Assembly (NCBI GenBank): GCA_002367815.1
Contig: DFDG01000179.1
Coordinates: 1 to 9,797 of the forward strand
DNA from: Opitutaceae bacterium UBA3033
Lineage (GTDB): Bacteria; Verrucomicrobiota; Verrucomicrobiia; Opitutales; Opitutaceae
DNA: 9,797 nt
Direction of reading: 5' to 3'
The notes beneath the pieces were generated by a model. The model was given only the letters and a program-made list of their open reading frames with translations. It ran no database searches and was not told where the DNA came from. Position numbers and translations under genes: made by a program. Below are positions 1 to 6,362 of this stretch, in pieces (positions within the stretch are counted from its first letter, which is position 1; every line of letters starts with the position of its first letter).

Positions 1-2
1 AG

Positions 3-1520
3 GCCCGGCTTTGGGCGAACGAATTGGGCGGGGGTGGAATCATGGACGTCGGTTGTTATCCGGTTTCATTGGCCCGGCTGATTGCCGGGGTGATTTCCAA
101 CCAGCCATTTCTCAATCCGATTGAGGTGGCCGGCGTGGCCAAGTTGCATCCGCAATCCGGCGTGGACGAAGTGGCCAGCGCGACCCTCAAGTTTGCCAAT
201 GGGCTGGTGGCGCAGGTTTCGTGCAGCGTGGGGGTTTCGCAGGACAGCTCGGCCCGCATTTATGGCACGAAAGGCATGGTGCACGTGCCATCACCTTGGA
301 TCGTGCCCAGCGAAGGCGCGGATGCGTTGATCCACGTCACGGTTGATGGCCAGACTGAGACGATTAATGCCTGCACCCCGGAGAACCTTTACGGGATTGA
401 AGCGGATGCCGTGGCGAAAGCGCTGGCAGCCGGTCAACATGAAGTGGCCGCGATGACGGTGGCCGATACGCTCGGCAACATGGCGACCCTTGACCGCTGG
501 CGCGATGCCGTCGGGTTGGTTTACGACCAGGAGAAAGCGGAGAATTTTTCGCACACGCATTCACGTCGGCCGCTGCGGCAGCGCACGACGGGTTTGATTC
601 CCAGTGGCTTGATTGATGGTCTGGGCAAGCCGGTTTCGCGCTTGATCATGGGCTGCGATAATCAGGTGACACTCGCCCATGGGGCGGCGATGTGGGACGA
701 TTATTTTGAACGCGGAGGCACGACTTTTGACACGGCATATGTTTATGGAGGTGGTCTGCAGGAGACTCTGTTTGGTTGGTGGATGCAGCACCGTGGTAAC
801 CGCGAACAGGTCACGCTGATCGCGAAGGGTGGACACACCCCTTTTTGCAACCCGACCGACATGGCGCGGGAACTCACCGAGTCACTCGGCCGACTCCAGA
901 CGGATTACGCGGACATCTATATGTTGCACCGCGACAATCTCGATATTCCGGTGGGCCATTTCGTGGAAGCCCTCAATGGCGAAGTGAAGGCCGGCCGCAT
1001 CCGTATTTTTGGCGGATCCAACTGGTCGCTCAAACGCGTGGCGGCGGCCAATCGTTATGCCCAACGCAAAGGGCTGCAGGGATTCAGCATGGTCAGCAAC
1101 AACTTCAGTTTGGCCAGCATGGTCAATCCGGTCTGGGATGGATGCATCTCATGCTCGGACGTCGAGTCGCGCCGCTGGTTGAAAAAACACCAATTGCCGG
1201 TGCTCGCGTGGTCGAGCCAAGCGCGAGGATTCTTCACGGATCGCGCCGGACCGGAAAAACGCGACGATGAACAGCTGGTGCGTTGCTGGTATAGTGACGA
1301 AAATTTCGAGCGGCGGGAGCGGGCCATGGGGTTGGCCAAAAAGAAGGGCACCACCCCTATCGCCATTGCCGCAGCCTATGTGCTGACCCAACCGTTTCCG
1401 ACCTTCGCGTTGATCGGCCCGCGTTTCAGCAGTGAGACGGTGAGCTCGCTGCCATGCCTTGGCGTGACGCTGAGTCCGAAGGAAATCGCCTGGCTCAACC
1501 TCGAACGGAAAAAATTGTGA
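3..1520 (+). CDS. Gfo/Idh/MocA oxidoreductase fused to aldo/keto reductase (5' end outside window)
   Basis: A bifunctional NAD(P)-dependent oxidoreductase, probably cytoplasmic and acting on sugars. The frame is open to the left edge, so the true start and the N-terminal Rossmann fold lie outside; the TTG at 24 is only an internal codon. Numbering from that codon, residues 1-165 are the Gfo/Idh/MocA C-terminal domain: a GGGGIMDVGCYPVSLARL motif, then the typical GNMATLDRWRDAVG end. After a basic linker, residues about 195-498 form a full aldo/keto reductase barrel. The family catalytic tetrad is visible as D236 and Y241 (in FDTAYVYGG), K268 (LIAKGG) and H302 (YMLHRDN). The C-terminal half has the usual cofactor-end features (AWSSQARGFF, IAAAYVL, LIGPR). 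Both domains appear intact where visible. Fusions of this kind occur in PVC bacteria, as far as I recall; the substrate cannot be told. It ends about 200 bp before the next (+) gene. Confidence 0.93.
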   Translation, partial: ARLWANELGGGGIMDVGCYPVSLARLIAGVISNQPFLNPIEVAGVAKLHPQSGVDEVASATLKFANGLVAQVSCSVGVSQDSSARIYGTKGMVHVPSPWIVPSEGADALIHVTVDGQTETINACTPENLYGIEADAVAKALAAGQHEVAAMTVADTLGNMATLDRWRDAVGLVYDQEKAENFSHTHSRRPLRQRTTGLIPSGLIDGLGKPVSRLIMGCDNQVTLAHGAAMWDDYFERGGTTFDTAYVYGGGLQETLFGWWMQHRGNREQVTLIAKGGHTPFCNPTDMARELTESLGRLQTDYADIYMLHRDNLDIPVGHFVEALNGEVKAGRIRIFGGSNWSLKRVAAANRYAQRKGLQGFSMVSNNFSLASMVNPVWDGCISCSDVESRRWLKKHQLPVLAWSSQARGFFTDRAGPEKRDDEQLVRCWYSDENFERRERAMGLAKKKGTTPIAIAAAYVLTQPFPTFALIGPRFSSETVSSLPCLGVTLSPKEIAWLNLERKKL

Positions 1521-1582
1521 GTCGGGATTAAACTGGATCGATGTTCAGGTAGACTGCGTGCTGGTACGCGCTCATAAAGACA

Positions 1583-1600
1583 CCGCCAGCAAGCTGGCGG
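1583..1600. repeat. Perfect GC-rich inverted repeat (REP-like hairpin) in the intergenic gap
   Basis: CCGCCAGC-AA-GCTGGCGG is a perfect 8-bp palindromic stem around two bases (more realistically a 7-bp stem with a 4-base loop). It sits 63 bp after the stop of the reductase fusion. It is not followed by a clean T-run; only CCTACATTTT follows. It could act as a terminator for the upstream gene, or be one copy of a dispersed intergenic palindrome. Copies elsewhere cannot be counted from this window. I see no gene in 1521-1722. Confidence 0.5.
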
Positions 1601-1722
1601 CCTACATTTTCGCCAAAGGCCGGGGACGAACAGAACGCATCCGCGTAAGTAGATATCGTTATGAAAACCTGTTGTCTCAGTTGGGGTGTGAGTTTTGACT
1701 GGGTGGAATACCCTCCATCCGC

Positions 1723-2922
1723 ATGAAAAATATTACCCTGCCTTTGCTGTTTGTTTTTGCCTTTGCGATGATTGCAACCCCGCTTTGGGCGGCTACTGCC
1801 GACGCGAGCAAACCGGCCGGAAAATCACCGGCCATGGGTATGGCGACCGCAGTCACCACGGTCACTGGGATCGCGATATCTCCGCTCATGGGCACGGGTG
1901 CCTACGGGGCCTACCTATATTTCACGACCCCGGCGGAAGCCCGAGCAGCCTTGCCTTGGTATTCGCAAATAAATTTTTGGCTGCCGGCTCTCGCTCTGGT
2001 CTGCGCTGTGGCGGCCAAGGATTCCCTTGGTGCGGTGATGCCTCCGGGTTGGAAGAAGCCACTCGACGTGTTGGAAACGATTGAGAACAAAGCCTCGGGC
2101 TTGGTGGCTGCGGGTGCCGTGGTTCCTTTCACCATGAACGCGGTTTCCAAAATGCTGATGGCGCAAATGCCGGCGGCGACGGATCCCACGGTGACGACTC
2201 ACGGGCTCGCGATGCTCAACGTGGCCGCGATCGATTTCTCTTGGTTGTTGAATATCCTGACGGTGCCTTTCGGCATTGCGATTTTCGCCATCGTTTGGAT
2301 GGCTTCGCATGCGATCAACGTGCTGATATTACTCAGTCCGTGGGGTGCAATTGATGCTGCGCTGAAGGGCATGCGCACCGGTTTGCTGGGATTACTCACG
2401 CTGTCCGCCACCCTCAATCCTTGGATCGGCGCCATGCTTTCGGTCGTGATTATCCTCGTGGCTTATTTGGTGGCGGGTTGGTCCTTCCGGTTGACGATCT
2501 TCGGCAGCATTTTCAGCTGGGACTTCTTCACGATTCGCCGCGCGCGCTTTAAGATGAAGGAAACCGACAACAAGATGTTCGCCGGGGGCAATCTGCCCGA
2601 AGTGTCCGTGCGCACTTACGGGCGCCTGCGCAAGACCGAATCGGGGCTGACGTTCACCTACCGGCCTTGGATGATCCTGCCGGCGAAAACGGTGGCAGTG
2701 CCGACCGCGGGTCTCGTGGTCGCCAAAGGTTTGTTTCTGTCTTCCGTGTTAAGTGGAGCGGAAAACACATTTTTTTTCCTGCCTCCGCGATATCGCGGTC
2801 ACGAGGAGGAGCTGGCCAAGACCTACGGCATGGCCGGGGTTAATCCGGCCGGAATACGCAAGGCTTGGAGCGTGATGAAGGAACTCTTCGGTGGCAGTGC
2901 CGCTAAAACCCAAATTGTATGA
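1723..2922 (+). CDS. Multi-pass membrane protein with signal peptide, function unknown
   Basis: I do not recognise this 399-residue protein with confidence. Residues 1-23 look like a cleavable signal peptide (K at 3, hydrophobic core, LWA-A junction). Hydrophobic segments follow at roughly 84-103, 125-147, 167-202 (long enough for two helices), 219-235 and 235-258. About 140 more polar residues (260-399) end the protein, carrying basic patches, a SFRLTIFGSIFSW entry and an FFFLPPRYRGH motif. The segment around 84-135 vaguely resembles the layout of DUF4126-type membrane proteins, but this is weak. The ATG at 1723 is chosen because it gives the complete signal peptide; the upstream ribosome binding site is poor. 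The stop overlaps the start of the next gene by 4 bp (ATGA), so the two are probably translated together. The partner is a DoxX protein, which suggests an inner-membrane role; nothing links it to sugar catabolism. Confidence 0.8.
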   Translation: MKNITLPLLFVFAFAMIATPLWAATADASKPAGKSPAMGMATAVTTVTGIAISPLMGTGAYGAYLYFTTPAEARAALPWYSQINFWLPALALVCAVAAKDSLGAVMPPGWKKPLDVLETIENKASGLVAAGAVVPFTMNAVSKMLMAQMPAATDPTVTTHGLAMLNVAAIDFSWLLNILTVPFGIAIFAIVWMASHAINVLILLSPWGAIDAALKGMRTGLLGLLTLSATLNPWIGAMLSVVIILVAYLVAGWSFRLTIFGSIFSWDFFTIRRARFKMKETDNKMFAGGNLPEVSVRTYGRLRKTESGLTFTYRPWMILPAKTVAVPTAGLVVAKGLFLSSVLSGAENTFFFLPPRYRGHEEELAKTYGMAGVNPAGIRKAWSVMKELFGGSAAKTQIV

Positions 2923-3311
2923 TCAAATTGCGCCTATTATTCCGCTGGTTGGCCGCGCTTTCATTTGTCGTCGCAGGCGCGAATCATTTTAGGCATCCCG
3001 AATTTTATCTTGGGATGATGCCGCCAGCGCTGCCTTGGCCGCAGGCGTTGAACTATATCAGCGGTGTCGCCGAGATTCTGGGCGGTCTGGGATTGCTCAT
3101 GGCGCCCACGAGACGTCTGGCAGGTTGGGGGTTACTCGCGCTCTTGCTGGCTGTTTTTCCCGCGAACATCTATGTCGCGATGCAAGGCAGTATGCCCGGG
3201 CTCAATGTATCGCCGCTGGCGCTTTGGCTGCGACTGCCGTTTCAATTCGTGTTTATGGCGTGGGTGTGGTGGGTAGCACTGCGAGACGAAAATCGCGCCG
3301 GGCGGACTTGA
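2919..3311 (+). CDS. DoxX family membrane protein
   Basis: A small integral membrane protein of 130 residues, the usual size for DoxX-like proteins. Four hydrophobic helices are visible at about 5-22, 44-62, 67-85 and 100-121. The family hallmarks are clear: AGANHFRHPEFYLGMMPP after helix 1, NYISGVAEILGGLGLL in helix 2, an RRLAGWGLL turn, and VFPANIYVAMQ at the end of helix 3. Members are annotated as DoxX or quinol-oxidase-subunit-like, but most have no proven reaction, so no enzyme activity is claimed. The ATG overlaps the stop of the preceding membrane-protein gene (ATGA, 2919-2922), which indicates translational coupling in a two-gene operon. Its last 59 bp (3253-3311) are also the 3' end of the convergent heparinase gene. 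The family call is confident; the role is unknown. Confidence 0.9.
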   Translation: MIKLRLLFRWLAALSFVVAGANHFRHPEFYLGMMPPALPWPQALNYISGVAEILGGLGLLMAPTRRLAGWGLLALLLAVFPANIYVAMQGSMPGLNVSPLALWLRLPFQFVFMAWVWWVALRDENRAGRT

Positions 3312-5175
3312 CGGGATTGGTTTCGGTCAGGCGCAGACGATAGACGCAGTCGCCCCAGGCAGTTTGGAGTTGGGGATCGGTCACTTGCATTGCCGCGACG
3401 TCGGCCGTCAGTTCAGCACCGGGATAGTTAAACTCGACCGTGCCTCCCGCGGTCGTGCGCAGCTGGACCATGCCGTTGGGCAGGACGGCGGGGCGCTGGT
3501 GGCAGATAAAATTATAAACAACCGGCGTGCGGGCTTCATTCAATTCGTAATCATCGGTGAGCACTATTTGACGCCCACGGGTCAAACACAGTGAGCGCGT
3601 CCAACGCGTGATGGCGGCACTGGCAGGATAGGCTCCGGCAATATCGAGGGTAAGGCTGGCGGACTCTTTGTCCGCCTGATGATCCAGGACCCGGGCGCGA
3701 TATTGGGGACCATTTTCTTGCATCACCCCGTTCACCGTGGGTAAATTGTGCCACTGCGACTGCATGGTCCAGATCTGGTAACGCTCCGCATTGAAGGTGC
3801 GGGCCGTATAGGTTTCCACCCCGAGATCGATCAACAGTGGTTCGCCGTCCAGATACACCACCAGCGACCCCACGTCATTGTGGTTGTGGCTCTCTGCGTT
3901 GTGTCCCCCTTTGGCGGCGAGATAAAAACCATCGGTTGTGTCTCCGGCGTCCCGGGCAATGAGCACCTGCAGATCCGGGAGCCAGACGTCGCGCAACAAC
4001 GGGGCTGCAGCCGGTGCACTCTCCACCGTGGCCACCACTTGGAGGTTGGCGACCAGACGGCCGGGAGAGGTGATATGACCGACCCATGAAACCGGATTTA
4101 GTTGATGTTCCCAAGCGCCGAAGGCGGCGAGGGTCGGATCTTTGATACGTTGGCCAAAGCGCCACACGAGCAACCCTTCCACCGTGCCGCGCGCGCCGGC
4201 ATCGGCAAAATTGAGCAACCATTTCCCGCCGATATGGGCGCGCATCACGTAGCGGGCAATTTCCTGCACGAGCGGTTCGGCGTAGAGATCAATTTTTCCC
4301 CCGGTGGCGGAATGCAACAACTCCAGACAGTCGAACAGGCTGGCCCCGGCCCGACCCCAATACATCGGCCCTTCGTCGCAACCCCCGTCGGCCGGATAGA
4401 AATCCACGAACACATCCACGCTGCGCATGATCTTGTGCACCGCGGCCATGCGCCGCTCGTGATCGGTCTCAAGCAACAGGACGCAGGTCAGCCAGTTGGA
4501 ATTGCACCACGGGTTCCAATTGTTGATCGGGTCCTTGCCGCGGTGCCAGCCCATCCACCAAAAATCATCGCGTTCGAGACAGGGAGTCATGACCCGCCGA
4601 TCGACTTCAAAGCGCAGCCGTTCACGCAACAGGGGGTGCACCGCATCAAGTTGTTCACGCAGCAACCAATCAATCCAAGCCAGGGTGGAGGCGGTCTCGG
4701 CGGCGAACAGGTCGACCGTGGATTGCAGGTGATCCGGCAGACCGTAGCCCCGGGTTTGCAGACGCAGATGGGCGGGCAGGCACCATGAGGTTTCCTCGCA
4801 GATCAGCCACAGGCCGTCCGCCACAGCTTCGGTGAACCGGCCTTGGCCTTCGATGCATTCGGCAAAAGCCAGATTGATCAGTTGTTGGCGACGGCCAAAA
4901 TATGCGGCCTGAAACTGGGCCCGGTCACCGGTGCGAACATAGCCCAGCCACAGGGTGGCCGGCAGATGGGCCCAGGACTGGTTCAGCATCTTCTCGCCTT
5001 CGGCAATGAGGGCGGTCCGGTGGTGGGCCGGGACCTTTGCCCACGCTGACCGATCTTTGGCCGTCGGGCTGGGCTGCCAAGCCTCGGCAGAGAGCAAATA
5101 CTGGCGCAGAAATTCGGGAGGGTAAGGTTGCGTGAGCAGTCCGCGGGTCGATGGCATCGGAGAAGTGGGAACCAT
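3253..5175 (-). CDS. Heparinase II/III family polysaccharide lyase
   Basis: A polysaccharide lyase-like protein of about 640 residues, complete in length, predicted to cleave uronate-containing glycans by beta-elimination. Numbered from the upstream TTG at 5220, the N-terminal half (to about 390) is the helical toroid, with ECIEGQGRFTEAVADGLW, NNWNPWCNSNW (233-243) and GGCDEGPMYWGRAG (279-292). The tyrosine in the last motif probably corresponds to the catalytic tyrosine of characterised lyases. The C-terminal beta-sheet domain carries the signature GGHNAESHNHNDVGS (438-452) and a YLDGEPLLIDLG strand. The frame is open back to a TTG at 5220, but homologues, from memory, begin near the LLTQPYP motif, so I favour the ATG at 5175 or 5157; neither has a clear ribosome binding site. 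No signal peptide is seen, suggesting a cytoplasmic enzyme acting on imported oligosaccharides, or a lost leader. Substrate is not predictable. Its 3' end overlaps the DoxX gene. Confidence 0.88.
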   Translation of the reverse strand: MVPTSPMPSTRGLLTQPYPPEFLRQYLLSAEAWQPSPTAKDRSAWAKVPAHHRTALIAEGEKMLNQSWAHLPATLWLGYVRTGDRAQFQAAYFGRRQQLINLAFAECIEGQGRFTEAVADGLWLICEETSWCLPAHLRLQTRGYGLPDHLQSTVDLFAAETASTLAWIDWLLREQLDAVHPLLRERLRFEVDRRVMTPCLERDDFWWMGWHRGKDPINNWNPWCNSNWLTCVLLLETDHERRMAAVHKIMRSVDVFVDFYPADGGCDEGPMYWGRAGASLFDCLELLHSATGGKIDLYAEPLVQEIARYVMRAHIGGKWLLNFADAGARGTVEGLLVWRFGQRIKDPTLAAFGAWEHQLNPVSWVGHITSPGRLVANLQVVATVESAPAAAPLLRDVWLPDLQVLIARDAGDTTDGFYLAAKGGHNAESHNHNDVGSLVVYLDGEPLLIDLGVETYTARTFNAERYQIWTMQSQWHNLPTVNGVMQENGPQYRARVLDHQADKESASLTLDIAGAYPASAAITRWTRSLCLTRGRQIVLTDDYELNEARTPVVYNFICHQRPAVLPNGMVQLRTTAGGTVEFNYPGAELTADVAAMQVTDPQLQTAWGDCVYRLRLTETNPVKSARRDFRLAVLPTTPTP

Positions 5176-5264
5176 CGGGGGACGCTGCCAGAATTGCAAT
5201 GCGAAGCAAGCCCTGCACAAAGCCTGCGCTTACTCGATTGCACTCCGCTTCAGTCAACGTGGCT

Positions 5265-6095
5265 TCACTGAGGTTGCATGGTGATTTGCACTCGGGCCTT
5301 TGTCACTGGATTCTTAAGCCGCCAGGACAGTCGGGTTGGGGTCGCGCTTTCTTTTAGAATGCAATGGTTGAATTCAAGGGCTCCTGCTTCGGAGCTCACG
5401 GTCACATGAATCGCTGCCTCGCCATCGGAAATGATTAATGAGCCATCCTCGTTTAGAGTCCAATTGGCGTAGGTGATCAACGCCGTCTCAAAATTCTTCA
5501 GTCGGGTAAATCCGACCTCATCTGTCACTTCGACCTGTCCTTTAGCCGAGCGGTCAAAGACAAAGGCTCGCGTCAGGTTGGCCATCGCATCCACGCGGTA
5601 GGCATTTGTGAGATTCAACACCACGCGGTCGCGATTTTCATCGAAGGATTTTTCCAGCACCGTGGCATAAGCATAACTTCCTGTGCCTGCGCGGTGGGCA
5701 TCTTTCGCTGGCACTTGTAGTTCTCCCGCAACCCTCGGCACGGGGTGTCCGAATGAATTAGGCAAATCGCCCTGATAACGATTTTTGCTAAAAGTTCTGT
5801 TCGTATAAATCTCCGCCCCGGGATCGTAGATCAGATACTTGCCGCCGACTGCGACGCTGAACGTCCCCAAATCATTGTGGTTATGATTCACCCCGTTATG
5901 CCCGCCCTTGAAAGTCGCGGCCATTTTTGTATCTGCATCCTTTCTGGGCCGGCAGATCAGGAATTGGACATCATCGAACCACTCGCGGCGGAGGAACGCA
6001 TACCTGTTCTTCGTGAGATTCAGCGGCGTCGAGCTTCGTAATCTTCTCTTCTGGGTATTTGATGAGATTCTTACATTCGATCTGTTTTTGCCCAT
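5265..6095 (-). pseudogene. 5'-truncated heparinase II/III family gene (C-terminal domain only)
   Basis: Only the C-terminal beta-sheet domain of a second heparinase-type lyase is present. Recognisable sequence begins near 6005 (RYAFLRREWFDDVQFLICRP) and continues with GGHNGVNHNHNDLGTFSV, YLIYDPGAEIYTNRTFSK and NSFGHPVPRVAGELQ, ending in a normal stop at 5265-5267. The N-terminal helical domain, about 350-400 residues carrying the presumed catalytic tyrosine, is missing. The 90 bases before the homology in this frame (6005-6095) look like non-coding readthrough. It shares the GGHN...NHND motif with the lyase immediately downstream, but overall identity looks low, so this is not a recent tandem copy. 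Base composition looks nearer 50% GC than the roughly 60% of its neighbours (estimated by eye). I infer a remnant that could not be an active lyase. A fragment joined by an assembly error is the alternative. Confidence 0.75.
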
Positions 6096-6153
6096 CGATA
6101 GAGAGTTGAACTACTTCGTTCTTGAGCTCTGTTGCGAATGGGGAAGCTTTCAT
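5971..6153 (-). CDS. Short ORF with own RBS, unrecognised; possible broken 5' end of a gene
   Basis: A 60-codon ORF starts at an ATG (6151-6153) with an AGGA ribosome binding site 7 bases upstream (6161-6164) and a promoter-like sequence before it. The first 45 or so residues look like a real, charged protein start (MKASPFATELKNEVVQLSID, then QKQIECKN and YPEEKITKLDAAE). The last 15 residues run out of frame over the start of the heparinase remnant and look meaningless. I do not recognise the family. It may be a genuine small protein, the 5' end of a gene cut off by a deletion, or the original start of the heparinase remnant after an internal out-of-frame deletion. Confidence 0.35.
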   Translation of the reverse strand: MKASPFATELKNEVVQLSIDGQKQIECKNLIKYPEEKITKLDAAESHEEQVCVPPPRVVR

Positions 6154-6192
6154 GATTTAGTCCTACCCATTTGGGGTGGAGGGCATGAATAT

Positions 6193-6221
6193 ATTTTATA
6201 GCCTAAGCTACTGATGAGCAA
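6193..6221 (-). promoter_or_regulatory. Candidate sigma70-like promoter for the short ORF
   Basis: On the minus strand, TTGCTC (6221-6216, 3 of 6 to the -35 consensus) is followed by a 17-base spacer and TAAAAT (6198-6193, 5 of 6 to the -10 consensus). It lies in an AT-rich stretch just before the ATG at 6153 and its AGGA site. The -35 match is weak and AT-rich DNA gives such hits by chance. Confidence 0.3.
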
Positions 6222-6271
6222 TAATCCATTTATAACAATCGGACTTTGCAAGGTGGCTGTAGGTATCTGCT

Positions 6272-6300
6272 AAAGCCTAATTGAGCGAAGGCTTTCTCAA
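6272..6300 (-). terminator. Possible terminator hairpin after the FGE-sialidase gene
   Basis: AAAGCCT (6272-6278) pairs with AGGCTTT (6289-6295) around a 10-base loop, 68-91 bases beyond the stop of the minus-strand FGE-sialidase gene. A second, mutually exclusive stem pairs TTGAG (6281-6285) with CTCAA (6296-6300). There is no U-run beyond the TTT of the stem, so intrinsic termination is only possible, not shown. Confidence 0.3.
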
Positions 6301-6362
6301 TGGCACTATGCCTTGTCTGGTGAGGCCAAAAAGACGCTGAAACGCAGCACTGCGCTATACCC

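Larger units (their letters stand above)
6154..6362. other. Intergenic, AT-rich spacer
   Basis: These 209 bases hold no gene I can support on either strand. They contain the promoter-like sequence near 6193-6221 and the competing hairpins at 6272-6300. Composition is clearly more AT-rich than the flanking genes, especially 6185-6240. No insertion-sequence ends or target duplications were recognised. Confidence 0.5.

Noticed and set aside
4102..4788. 228-codon plus-strand ORF
   Set aside because: It lies wholly antisense to the intact heparinase gene and its translation shows no family features; it is a by-product of GC-rich coding on the other strand.
4925..5257. 110-codon minus-strand ORF beginning LTEAECNRVSAGFVQGLL
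   Set aside because: It overlaps the heparinase N-terminus in another frame; the early residues look plausible, but the rest is Arg/Pro-rich shadow, and no ribosome binding site was found.
5235..5257. TTGACT as a -35 element upstream of the heparinase gene (minus strand)
   Set aside because: At 17-bp spacing the -10 position reads AGTAAG, matching only 3 of 6 consensus bases; too weak to list as a promoter.
6185..6362. AT-rich spacer as an insertion-sequence scar
   Set aside because: No transposase fragment, terminal inverted repeats or target duplication could be identified; the inverted repeats there are short and mutually exclusive.
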